A stretch of DNA of 64,000 bases from assembly GCA_037044905.1 (NCBI GenBank), contig JBAOKB010000146.1:124001-188000 (forward strand), read 5' to 3'. Positions 33,070 through 43,219 of the stretch are shown piece after piece. Source of the stretch: Hortaea werneckii (Eukaryota; Ascomycota; Dothideomycetes; Mycosphaerellales; Teratosphaeriaceae). Position 1 is the first letter of the stretch. Every line of letters starts with the position of its first letter. The translations under genes and the position numbers were made by a program. A model generated the notes under the pieces. It did no database searches. It was not told where the DNA came from and saw nothing but the letters and a program-made list of their open reading frames with translations.

Positions 33070-33270
33070 AAAGATATAGAGCTAGTAATATTTCTTAGCT
33101 ACTAACTAATAAACGCTAAGAGACAATACTAGCTAATAGAAATAGAGATATAGGTAGTAGTATAGGTACTAAAAAAGCTTAAGTATATAGTAGATACTAC
33201 CTATAAGGTAATTATATTTACTAACTATTTAGTAGTTACTACAATTATAAATAGAAGTATAATAGCTAAA
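33070..33270 (+). pseudogene. Eroded RNase H domain
   Basis: The frame reads VIFLSY, then NAKRQY, IEIEI, VLKKLKYIVDTTYKVIIFTN, the order seen in gypsy RNase H (LS..L..AE.NY...E.E....V...RH......V.TDH). The final Asp-His has become Asn-Tyr, again G-to-A and C-to-T. Confidence 0.75.
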
Positions 33271-33829
33271 TCTACTACTATTTACTTTACTAACTACTAG
33301 CTAGTTAGCACCTATAAATTTCTCTCTAGTTTTCTATACCTTAAAGTATATTACCTTCTAGGTATACTTAATAAAATAGTAGATACTATTAGCTACGTAG
33401 TTAATAAGTTTAATTAGGATACAATACGCGATAACTTAAATAATAATAGCCTAGATAAGCTAGCGGTCCTAGTCTACTATATAGTCTTAGTCTAAATAAT
33501 AGATAACTTTAAAACTCGACTAGTAGATAGCTATACTATAGACAAGGCTTAGAGGAGAGTAATAAGAGTTTATAAAAGAGAGGCTTCTAAAGAAGTAGCT
33601 ATAGCGAATACCTAATAGAAGGATAACGAGAATAGTAGATGTCTATAATAGCCTACTAAGCCTATGTCTACCTATTAGAGAACGAGTTAGAAAGCTAAGG
33701 TTTAGGTAGATAATATAGATAGCGAATCTAATAGGAATAATAGTAGACTCGATAGTTTAAGGTTTTTTTTAAAAGACAACCTATTATATTTCTATAAGCT
33801 AAAAGGTAGACAAGAGTACCTATATATCC

Positions 33830-34530
33830 TACCTTTACTAATATATAAAGTTTTCGAGATAGTATATAATTATAGATTCTATTCTAGTTATAAGCGAATA
33901 CTATAGTAGCTAAATACATTAGTATAGATTAGAGACACTTTAAATTACCTACGTAAGTACCTCGACTACTATTAATTATATTAGATAAATAATATAAAAA
34001 GGTATAAGAAATATAGGTAACTCTACCTAATTAATATCCTAGCGATACTAATATATATAGTAATAGTAGACTTTATCTAAGGGCTACTACTAATAGCTAA
34101 AGGTTTCGATATATTACTTACTATAATATATAAGTTTTTAAAATAACTAAACCTTGTCCCTAGCTAGTCTACCTAGATAGTAGAAGAATAGGCTTACGCG
34201 ATACTAGCTAGCCTCTAAGAATGCTTATAGAGTATACCTATTCGTTTTATTAGTAATAGGGACAAACTTTTCTTATCTACCTTCTAGTATAAGGTATAGT
34301 TACTACTAGGTATATAGCTACTAATAGTAATAGTATACTATATATAAATAGATAGGCAATTAGAATATACTAACTAGATAGTAGAAGTTGTAATACATTT
34401 CTTTATTACTACTAATCTAGATATATAGTAGACAGATGCGCTACTAGAAATATAAAGTATACTAAATAACTCCCTAAATACTATAATAGGATTCTTACTA
34501 TACGAAATCCTATTTAGGTTTAATACATAT
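33830..34530 (+). pseudogene. Eroded integrase (zinc-binding and DDE core)
   Basis: The H2C2 zinc-binding region starts near 33850 (VFEIVYNYRFYSSYKR), with expected His and Cys codons changed to Tyr. The catalytic core begins with IVDFI at about 34063, has GFDILLT, and then FISNRDKLFLSTF near 34235-34275. The third acidic residue lies in RQLEYTN near 34350-34375, followed by FFITTNLDI and NNSLNTIIGF. These correspond to the D, D and E regions of gypsy integrases. Stops occur at expected Trp and Gln positions. Confidence 0.88.
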
Positions 34531-34964
34531 ATAGATAGCCTAACTATACTTAGTATACTTCGCGAGGACAATAGTAAGAGCTATCTAGCTTAGCGCGCTA
34601 AAGCTAGAGAATTAGTAGAGAGGGCTATCTATTTTACTACTATAGTAATAAAGGATAGATATAATACAAAGTATAAGCCTATAGTATTTAAAGTTAGTAA
34701 CCTCGTCTACCTATAATTATATAAAGACTATTAGATTAATAGCTACGCGCCTAAAAAGCTCTTCTACTAATATACTAATCTTCTAAGAATAAAGTAGGTA
34801 ATTAGTTATCTCGCCTATAAGCTTAAGCTCCCTCTAATAATAAAGATCTACCCTATAGTAAGTATATTATAGCTAGAACTAGTAATAAAGGGGGAAGACC
34901 CCTACTATAGGCTAGATTACTATATCTATAGCAACGTCGTTATAGAGAGTAATCTATAGCTATT

Positions 34965-35110
34965 TACGCTTATTAAAAAGATCCTTATAAAGGAAATAGT
35001 AGATAGTAAGCTAAGATATCTAATAAAGTAGTAGGGCTAAGGACTAATAGACAACTAGTAGTATATAGTAGATAAGCTTAAAAGCGCGAAGAAGCTTGTC
35101 TACTAGTTTA
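34965..35110 (+). pseudogene. Eroded chromodomain at the integrase C-terminus
   Basis: After an EDPYYRLDYY segment the frame gives IKKILIKEIVDSKLRYLIK, followed by two stops at the positions of the conserved Trp and basic residue, then a G..L.DN pattern and DKL. This is the chromodomain pattern (V-x-KIL-x-R, then YL-V-KW-x-G-W). Chromodomains on fungal gypsy integrases bind methylated histone H3K9 and guide insertion to heterochromatin. Confidence 0.72.
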
Positions 35111-35699
35111 AGGAGGAGCATAAGTAGTAGCTAATAAGTTAGTAAGCGGCTTAGCTAATAATTATAATAAAAGCGCCTAAATAGTTAGTAGCGCTAAAGA
35201 TGTTACTATCTATACTACTACTAACGCCTCTATTCTATAAAGTAGTAAAGAGAGTAGTAATCTTAAAATTACCTCTAGCTAAGCTCTAGAAATAGGTAGA
35301 TACCTCGAAACCTAGCTAACCTTACTAGGCTAGGCTAAGTTCCTAAAGCCTATCTAAAGTATATAATAATCTTAGGCTATAGAAGACATAGGCTAACGAA
35401 ATATAGCCCTAGAACTATCTACTATACCTAAACGCTACCTAGGTTAGCGCCTACTAGTAGGCCTAAAGAGTAAAAGAAGGGACTAACTAGGAAGAGTACT
35501 ACCCTAGTCTAACTAGCTCCTATAAGCCTTAAGGTATATCTACTATATATAATTACGTATATAAGGGGTACTAATAGTAGTATTATATATAGCATTAGCT
35601 AATATATTAGCGTGTTTTTATTAATTAAGATAGTAATACAAGAAGTATATAAATAAGTATATTAACTAAAGCTTTACTTTTAACCTTTTACTCTATTAA

Positions 35700-38610
35700 C
35701 TATATAACAATAATAGCGAGCTTATCTACGACTACGACATAAATACTATAAATATCTAAAGACTCTAATCTAATAATAGCTAACGATTTAGGCGTAGATA
35801 GTATAGCGAAACCTAAGAAAACTAAGGTAAGAGCCTTAAAGACAAAGGTACCTAAACTAATAGCGCTAGAGCTAGACAACTTTATACTCGATAGTAAAGA
35901 AAATAATAATAAAATAGACGCCGCGATAGTAAATAAAGAGAAGAGGCTACCTACCTAGGTCTTAGGCAAGAAAGTACTAAGTAAAACCTCTTTATTATTC
36001 TAGTATTAGTACGAAGATTTCGCGATATCTACTATAACTTATAGGGAGTACAAAGAAGAGTATAAGAAGACTAAAGTAGAGTAAGAAGCTAATAACAAAT
36101 ATATCGCCTACTATAATAGTACTTTAATAGATACTTAAAAGAAAGATACCCTAAGACTTATTTAAAAAAAGAAGGAGCGCACCTACTAGAATATATATTG
36201 TATCTTTAGTAACATTATCTAGTAGAAAGCGAAGATTATAAAGCTATAGATAGTAATAGAAGAAGTAAGAGTAGACTATTACCCTAGCCTTCCCTTATCT
36301 ACCTTACTAGATTTCTATAACTAAGTTAGTAGAACCTTTTTTGTATAATATAACAAGATCCTATACTAAATAGCTGCCCTAGTTAACAACTCTACTATAA
36401 TAGATAAGGCGCAAGATTACCTATACTAGGAATAGAAGAAGTATAGCTAGGACGCTATATATTTTATACTAATAGACATATTTAAAGGCCGATTTCCTTA
36501 TTAATTTATAGATGTTACTAAGGCTATAACTAAAGAGATAGTAGCGATAGTAGACATGTCTATAGTAAGTATAAAGCTAAAGCTACTAGATAATATAGTG
36601 TTAAAGGTAGATAATAACGAGGAGGTCCCCTTAATACTACTAATTAAAGGGAAAAAGAAAAAGAAGGCTAATATCTACCTAATATTAGCCCTTTCTATAG
36701 AAGAAGAGTATTATAATTAGAACTATTATAGTATAAAGGAAGATATCCTTAAAATAGCTAAAGTAGTACTACTAATAGTAGGATCTCGTCTACTATAAAT
36801 TAAAGAACTCTACTATCTAGTATATAAAGTAGATTATATATATAAAAAGGGAGTTATAGAATATAAGAAGGAAACGACTACTAAATACCTCTAGTATTTA
36901 TTCTTCGTAATAGTTAGCTTACTAGCCTAGAAACAAATAGATTAGGCTAAATAGTCTATCCTATATACAAAAATAGAAGAATAGAACTACGCGTAGCTTT
37001 TTAACAACTACTTAAAAGTAGCTATAAAGACTCTCTAGCTTATAAAGTAGGTCTATAGACTAATATATACTAATATAGGAAATAGATACTATTAGACTAA
37101 TAGGTAGCAAGTAGACCTTATCTATAATAGAGATTATTTTAAGGACATATTAGTAGTAATACTAAAAGAGGAATGCCTTATAAGCTATCTACTTAACTAA
37201 GACAAGAAGTAGCTCCTTAAGAGAGTAGCGAAAGTAGTAGCGAATAAAATACTAGCAAAATATAAGATGTCTCTAATCTATACTACCTAATTTGTCTACC
37301 TAGAATTCTATATAATAGTAACAAGTATAACTAACTTCTAGAAGAAGTTTAATATAGAGCTTAATGTCCTATATAAAGATACCTATAAGGGTATTAAAAA
37401 GGTAGATAGCCCTATACTAAAGTAGTTATAGAAGGTAAATCGCTAAGCAAAAGCTAGAGCCTATACTAATAACTTAGGCTATAATAACAAAGAAGATACT
37501 ATAGCAACTATGTCTACTACTAAATAATCTAAGGACCCTAAAGTAGTTAGTAAAACATATAAACTATAGAAGATATCCTCTATAAATACTACCCTCGAAG
37601 CAATAACTAAAACATTAAAGGATCCCTAAAAAAAGGAGTTGTCTACTTTTTAGAAAGCACTAAACTAGTTCGAGAGCAAAATTAAAACTATAGATAAAAG
37701 ACTTAGAGCTAAGCGATTGCTTAACCTAGTATTATAATATAACTATATATATAGGGTAGGCGACTATACTATAGTAGTTAAGTATATACTACATATATTC
37801 TACCTTATTAACTAGTATAATATATTAGTATCTACCTATATTCTAGAGAAGGAGAAATAGGGTAGTATAATCTTACTTAAATACTAAAAGGCAGAACATA
37901 CCCTACGTAAGTTAGTAGATCCTAATATAGAGCCTATACTAGACATAGTACAAGAATGTTTCGGTAACTATAAAGAGAATATAAATTAGCTTTTAAGTAG
38001 GCCTAATAAGTTGTAGGAGTTTAAAGAAGCAAGATTATTTATCTATATAGACGTCGACTAATGCCTAAAAGTATTAAAAACATCTACTCTAATACTAAAA
38101 TAGTAATAGTAGATCCTTAATAGAGTGCGTTACCTACTAAACCTAATATTTTAGGCAAGTAGTAATAAAAAGAAAGAAGACCTAGATAAAGTAGATACTT
38201 TAGTAAAGTTCTATAAATTAGCTAAAAAGAGACTAGGATAGGACTATAAAACTAGGTATAGTATATAAGACAACACTCTACTAGCTCTACTAAAAGGTCT
38301 AAAGCCTTATAACCTAGCGAAGATCTTTCGTAAGTAATAGCGAAATAGTAAAGAGATAGATATTAAGATAGAGCCTATCCTAGAGAACTTAATAATAGAG
38401 TATAGAATGCTAGAAATAGTAATGCTACTAGAGGACTTAGACGTTAAAATAAAAGACGACAACAATAACGATTTTTCTATACTAGTCTAGAGTAATATAA
38501 GGACAAGGTATAAAGAAGATAATAATTTTTTAGTACTAGTCTAGAGTAACACGAATATTAGGTACTATTAAGCAAGTAGATTATAGTATCTACTAGGAAT
38601 TATAAAATCT
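35700..38610 (+). pseudogene. Extra eroded coding region downstream of the chromodomain, family unknown
   Basis: One frame, the same as gag-pol, reads through about 2.9 kb with far fewer stops than the other two forward frames. The first clean stretch, about 35746-35961, has about 72 codons without a stop. All interruptions are TAG or TAA, as expected if Gln and Trp codons were hit by RIP. The protein would be about 950 residues, rich in Lys, Glu, Leu and Ile with coiled-coil character, for example EEYKKTKVE and KGKKKKKANIYLI. I recognise no retroviral or cellular domain and no clear membrane segment. Extra 3' ORFs are uncommon in fungal chromoviruses. Confidence 0.55.
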
Positions 38611-38704
38611 ACATCCTGTATATATTAGGAATAATATTAAATAGTATATTAGGATTATAAAAGCGTTAATTTTTTGTAGTTTCCTATTAGGACAATGAGT
38701 TTTT

Positions 38705-38717
38705 AGAGGGGGGCAGC
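38705..38717 (+). other. Polypurine tract
   Basis: AGAGGGGGGCAGC lies directly before the 3' LTR. This is the expected position and composition of the plus-strand primer of a Ty3/gypsy element, and it fixes the element orientation as plus. Confidence 0.82.
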
Positions 38718-38821
38718 TATTACGTAAGAGGTTACGTGAGTATACTTAGTATAGCTTAAGGGATCCACCCTCTGAGATAGCTTATTATTAATGAATCATT
38801 AGAACCATCACACTCCTTACA
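38718..38821 (+). repeat. 3' LTR of the chromovirus
   Basis: 104 bp, beginning TATTACGTAAGAGG and ending CCTTACA. The second base is A where the 5' LTR has G. It is less mutated than the 5' LTR (three sites changed against seven). Confidence 0.92.
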
Positions 38822-38826
38822 CCTAC
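38822..38826. repeat. Target-site duplication, right copy (CCTAC)
   Basis: The five bases after the 3' LTR equal the five bases before the 5' LTR. Normal sequence with CpA and TpG resumes at once. Confidence 0.85.
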
Positions 38827-38840
38827 CTCCATAGCCATAC

Positions 38841-39401
38841 CTACTCTTCCGGCGCCTTGAACTTCCTCCTCGACATGATTGCCAATGTTGCCTTTTCCTC
38901 AACGACGTCCCACATTCCCAATTCCCGCGCATAGAATGGTTTGCCGACTTGGGGGCTCGCGGCAAGTAGAACTCTCCTTAATGCAGGATGAGCTTCTATC
39001 ACCTCTTGACAACACTTCACTAGCCATCTACCCAGGCCTGATTTGCGATGCGCTGGTGCCACATATACATCCGTAAGATATGCAGTAGTTACGTGATCCG
39101 TAATGAAGCGCGCCATACCGATCTGCTTGAGACGGTCCCCTGAAGAAGTCGAACTCGTTGGAGGTGACGTTTGCTCCTCTTCAAGGACCGGTGCAGATTT
39201 GACTGGCTGTCGCTCATATAGCCCGAGGGTTATTGAATTGGATAGGAGAGTCACGAGCTGGGGGTGAGGTACGGGTTTCGCCCAGTACATTTCCTCTGAG
39301 GCGAAAGCGTTGTTGATAAAGTCATGCTCCAGCAACTCTGGCCTGGTGCTTATCGTGAAGGAGCCAGCCTGGTTGTACTTTTCCCAAGATAGGTCTTCCA
39401 T
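38841..39401 (-). CDS. GNAT-family N-acetyltransferase
   Basis: 186 residues from the ATG at 39401. The central core reads IGMARFITDHVTTAYLTDVY, then VAPAHRKSGLGRWLVKCC. The R-K-S-G-L-G-R segment is the acetyl-CoA pyrophosphate-binding loop (Q/R-x-x-G-x-G/A). A later FYARELGMW strand is the usual C-terminal motif. The substrate is not predictable; small-molecule or peptide acetylation is possible. A low-complexity insert (about 75-95) separates the N-terminal strand from the core. The stop codon is only 19 bp from the right LTR, so the retroelement sits in or next to the 3' UTR and probably changed the original terminator. Confidence 0.85.
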   Translation of the reverse strand: MEDLSWEKYNQAGSFTISTRPELLEHDFINNAFASEEMYWAKPVPHPQLVTLLSNSITLGLYERQPVKSAPVLEEEQTSPPTSSTSSGDRLKQIGMARFITDHVTTAYLTDVYVAPAHRKSGLGRWLVKCCQEVIEAHPALRRVLLAASPQVGKPFYARELGMWDVVEEKATLAIMSRRKFKAPEE

Positions 39402-39897
39402 CCTCAAATTCTCCGAAGGCTATCGAATAAGCTCTCAGTAGATATGTCTTATGCTGTGAGGCACGCGTTAAATGAAAGATTGGGAGCGGCGTAGAGAAAG
39501 CAGGTATGAGCGGTGCTTGTTCAGCTTTACATTAATTCATCAAAGCGATGAGTTTGTTGGCGTAGCTCAATCCAGTTCAATTGGAGGACAGCGCGTCGAA
39601 TGGATGTGTGAACGCATCCTCTAGGATTCATTATGATGACTGCATGGAAGGGTGACTGGAAATGGAAGTGATGGTGTCGCTCACGCGCTGTACCTGCGCT
39701 AGCGTGCACGCGCCTGGAATTCTAGATACCTACCACCCATACAGTACGCTCCATAGTACATTACTCAAGGCGATCTTCCGTCCAAAGCGAATACACTTGC
39801 CATCTCTCATCCTCTGGCACCATTACGGATCGTCACTAAAACTACACCTGGGCGTGTACCAAAAGACACACTGCAGCCGCGCCACTTGTGCACGACC
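39402..39897. other. Divergent promoter region between GNAT gene and SUS1
   Basis: About 500 bp shared by two genes pointing away from each other. No other gene is supported. Confidence 0.5.
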
Positions 39898-40263
39898 ATG
39901 TCGAACAAAGTCCAAGTCAACGGCGCGAGTTCTGGCGTCGAGCCCGCCCTACAATCGCAGATAACTACCGCACTCCTGCAGAACGGCGGCGTCAAGCGCA
40001 TCCAAGACACCCTCAAGCAGCGTCTGGACGAAGAAGGCTGGTCGGAGAACTTGCGAAACCATGTCACAGCCATGTTTAGATCAGGAGAGGCCACCACCTA
40101 TGACGATGCGATGGCGAAGGTGCTACAGCAGATTCGAGCGGGACAAGATGATGGGTCGAACGGCGCTCATGCATCCAGTCTGGCCATCCCGCAAAGCGCA
40201 AAGGACAGCGGCGTGGAGGTGGTCAGGAAAGAGTTGATGGGCATCTGCGAGATGGACAAGTGA
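39898..40263 (+). CDS. SUS1: Sus1/ENY2-like subunit of SAGA and TREX-2
   Basis: 121 residues from the ATG at 39898. The ENY2 fold is visible as helices ITTALLQNGGVKRIQDTLKQ, RLDEEGWSENLRNHVTAMFR, YDDAMAKVLQQIRAG and SAKDSGVEVVRKELMGIC. The length and the GW after the second helix fit the family. Sus1 is shared by the SAGA histone deubiquitinase module and the TREX-2 mRNA export complex at nuclear pores. A Ser/Gly/Asn insert before the last helix is longer than in yeast. Yeast SUS1 has introns; I see none here. Confidence 0.8.
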   Translation: MSNKVQVNGASSGVEPALQSQITTALLQNGGVKRIQDTLKQRLDEEGWSENLRNHVTAMFRSGEATTYDDAMAKVLQQIRAGQDDGSNGAHASSLAIPQSAKDSGVEVVRKELMGICEMDK

Positions 40264-41175
40264 ACACGATTCCGCAGTATACCGGTCCTATGTACATGAG
40301 GATACGTGCGCCGTCTCTGGCATCCGCACACGAAAGCGATCAAGGCAATCACGGTATGAGACTGCCGGCCTGGCGTTGCGCGCTGTCTTGCGATGTCACA
40401 ATCAACTTTACCCGTCCCACCGGACGGATTGCGACGAGCATCACGCAACCTACGCAGGTACTGAACCGCGGCTGATGAAAGGCAGCGACGCAGCCTACTA
40501 GAGCGAATATGGGCAATTGGCTCTACGCATGCTGCTGATCACTGCTGAAGGGAGGCCTGGGAAGCCTGGGCGAGCTCTATTGCAACGATTGCGACAAGCG
40601 CCAGCTCTAATATAGTGGCGCGACGTCTTCAGAACCACTCTATCAGTCGCGTACAGTGTCCTCAGAAATCTCACTGCCTGCGCTCAGTGACTAGAGCGTC
40701 GAGAGACATGTCTACACCCTGGGCAAAGAACTGCTGTTGCCCGTTCAGCCACGTTGCTTGCGCTATAGATCGGTTCGAGCGAGCTGTACGCCCACTCCAC
40801 CTGAATTCATCTTCACGCATCATCATTTGCTATCGAGGCTTGAAAGACATCAGACAGATTCTCTTTGCGAACTTTAATTGCGACCTGGGCGAATGTATAG
40901 AGATGACATACAGAGATGACATACCAAGCTGATCGGATAAAGCGGCCTGCCGCGCCGGCAACTTGCATAGAGCCGCGGCTACGATGACCAATGTATATTC
41001 GACTCCTCTTTGCTCTCTGCGCCGATCCTCTGGGCCACTACTTTTTTCTTTCTACTGCTGTGTCGAATAGCATGCAATATGTCTTGTAAAAGGACACTGT
41101 GCAACATACCTTTGGTGTCGAACAGCACATCTGGCTTCTGTGGAAGGTCGCCACCACTTCACTGCCAAGGTCAAT
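40264..41175. other. Intergenic region
   Basis: About 900 bp between SUS1 and the transporter. Small open frames have no motif. The part just before 41176 is the transporter promoter. Confidence 0.5.
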
Positions 41176-42522
41176 ATGGCGACACCTGAGGACAATGAAA
41201 AGACAGCCGAGAGTCACGAAAGGTCGCCTTCGTACACCGACGACAATGAAGCCACACCGTCCGCTCCACCCGTCGCTCCAGGTCCGCCGGTAAAAGATGG
41301 AGGCGCTCGTGCATGGCTCCAAGTCGCTGGCTCATTTCTCGTCTTCGCCAATCTATGGGGCCTGCCGTTCGCCTATGGCTCATTTCAGACCTTTTACCAG
41401 CTGGACTACATCCCTGAAAAGTCTGCCTCGACTATCTCATGGGTAGGAACTATCGCTACCTTCTTGCTTATCGTGATAGGCATCTTTTCCGGCCCGTTAT
41501 TTGATCTGGGATACTTCCGAGCCATGCTGCTCACTGGAGCTTTCGTCGAGACGCTTGGTATCTTCCTACTTAGTCTGTGCGATAAGTATTGGCAGATCAT
41601 GTTGACTCAGGGTATCATGGTTGGTCTGGGAAACGGTCTACTGTACATTCCTGGTCTGGCTCTGGTAGGAAGGTCTTTTAAGAAACACCGCTCCATTGCC
41701 ATGGCGCTCACGACATGTGGAGCACCGGCCGGCGGTATCATCTACACAATCATGTTTGAAAGGCTTATCGACCCGCTTGGATTTCCGTGGACCATCCGAG
41801 CCATGGGGTTTTTCATGCTTGGATCATACCTAATCAGTTTCCCTCTTATGCTGTGGCGAGCAGAAAACATTGGCCACTTGGGCACCGGCCAAGCACGCAA
41901 GCTGTTCGACGTCACCGCCCTCCGAGATGTACTTTTCTGGAGTTACAGCTTCAGCAACTTCTTCATCTTCTTCGGCTACATGACACCTTTCATCTACATT
42001 GCAGCCTACGGCCAAACCTACCTCGATATGGACCGGAGTATGGCGTTGATGATGATCGTCATCGCTCAAGCGGCGTCAATTGTCGGGCGGCTGGCGGTAG
42101 GATACACGGCAGCGAAGATTGGTGTCATGATCCCCTGGATTGCCTGTGGACTTAGCAGTGGCATCTTCTGCATAGCGTGGATCGGTGTGAACAATCAAGG
42201 GTCTTTCATTGCATTTGCGGTGTTGTACGGCGCATTTTCTGGCGCACTCATACCGCTCCCACCTAGCGTCTTCCCTCTTGTCTGTCCGGATCCGAAAGTC
42301 TTAGGAGCCAGGCTGGGCATGGCACAGGCCATTGGATCGGTGGCTAGTCTGATTGGTAGCCCTATTGCAGGAGCTCTAGCGGAGGTCAACGCAGCACCTG
42401 GCGAGACGAATTGGCTCGGCCTGCAGCTGTTTAGTGGTCTTGTGATGATGTTGGGTGGGTGTCAGCTCATTGGACTTTGGGCTTTGTTAGTCAAAAAGCG
42501 AGATATTGGCAAATTAATCTAG
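41176..42522 (+). CDS. MFS transporter, monocarboxylate-transporter-like
   Basis: 448 residues, single exon. The ATG at 41176 is preferred over the open frame before it because it directly starts the usual acidic cytosolic N-terminus. The hydrophobic profile gives about 12 membrane segments. DGGARAWLQVAGSFLVF at the first segment and NLWGLPFAYGSFQTFY are typical of the fungal monocarboxylate-transporter-like MFS group. GRLAVGYTAAKIG is the loop motif between segments in the second half. A long cytosolic loop near residues 215-240 separates the halves. The substrate cannot be named from sequence; fungal members include riboflavin and monocarboxylate porters. It probably acts at the plasma membrane. 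Confidence 0.82.
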   Translation: MATPEDNEKTAESHERSPSYTDDNEATPSAPPVAPGPPVKDGGARAWLQVAGSFLVFANLWGLPFAYGSFQTFYQLDYIPEKSASTISWVGTIATFLLIVIGIFSGPLFDLGYFRAMLLTGAFVETLGIFLLSLCDKYWQIMLTQGIMVGLGNGLLYIPGLALVGRSFKKHRSIAMALTTCGAPAGGIIYTIMFERLIDPLGFPWTIRAMGFFMLGSYLISFPLMLWRAENIGHLGTGQARKLFDVTALRDVLFWSYSFSNFFIFFGYMTPFIYIAAYGQTYLDMDRSMALMMIVIAQAASIVGRLAVGYTAAKIGVMIPWIACGLSSGIFCIAWIGVNNQGSFIAFAVLYGAFSGALIPLPPSVFPLVCPDPKVLGARLGMAQAIGSVASLIGSPIAGALAEVNAAPGETNWLGLQLFSGLVMMLGGCQLIGLWALLVKKRDIGKLI

Positions 42523-43219
42523 TTATTGGCAAGCTGCACAAGCTTTCCGAGCAAGAATCATCATCATGTGCTTGATACTCTCCAAACCGTCCTCTACAGG
42601 GCGGGGTTCCCTCCATCCAGTGCTGAGCCAGCCTGTCGCAGTGTCGCCATCGCATTCAGCCTGATTCTACGCTCCTGCATTCCTCCGCGAATCCGGCTCC
42701 ACAAAGCGCTCAGGCCCGATCCTTGTTATATTGCAAGACGTCCAACCTAGCAATCTAAATGTGTTTCATCACAACTCGACGGTGTCGACGGTCTCGACGG
42801 TCTGAAGTTTGGCATGCGGTGTAATACTTCGTCGCCTGTCGATGACTTCGCCGGATAAACGCACCATGTCACCCGCCATGCACTTCTCCGCACCCTCCCT
42901 GCTGCCACGCAGGTCGTGCTTCGCTGCGGTGTGCATGTTAGTTTGACAGTTATGATCATGTCCTAGAAAAACGTGGACTAGGTTGAAGCGGAGAGGTTGC
43001 TGTAGTGTGTGGGACTGCAAGCACCCATATGAGCTCGCCTGTCGTCCGAGACATTCAGCCTGTTCGCTTGTGCTACGCAAGGCAAGCCTACGTTAGTAGA
43101 TGAATGATTTAAGTATCGCCGTCCTTCTATGCTATTTCGAACACTCTGGCTGTTCCAAGAGCTCACTCGCAACAAGCATTACGCCGACTGACACAAGCTA
43201 TTGTTTTCAAACGTCGATC
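42523..43219. other. Intergenic region
   Basis: About 700 bp between the transporter and the acetylxylan esterase gene. No gene is supported. It includes a short GTCGACGGTCTCGACGGTC direct repeat near 42783. Confidence 0.5.

Larger units (their letters stand above)
27349..38821 (+). mobile_element. RIP-destroyed Ty3/gypsy chromovirus, complete with LTRs and target duplication
   Basis: The element is 11,473 bp, bounded by 104-bp direct repeats and a CCTAC duplication. Translated in the frame whose codons start at positions equal to 1 modulo 3, it shows in order a gag capsid-like region, reverse transcriptase, RNase H, integrase and a chromodomain. That order defines a Ty3/gypsy chromovirus on the plus strand. 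The coding sequence is full of TAG and TAA codons at sites where TGG, CAG or CAA is expected. In the 60-base row from 28021 I count 12 TpA, one CpA and no TpG. This is the signature of repeat-induced point mutation acting on CpA. The internal part (11.27 kb) is long for this class, because of about 1.5 kb of unassigned leader and about 2.9 kb of extra coding sequence after the chromodomain. Confidence 0.93.

Noticed and set aside
34374..34571. 65-codon minus-strand open frame inside the retroelement
   Set aside because: It is antisense to the eroded integrase core and has no similarity to anything. In TpA-saturated DNA such frames arise by chance.
27453..38717. AT-rich block as a regional centromere
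   Set aside because: Target duplication, LTRs and a full chromovirus domain order explain the whole block; no further repeat array is present.
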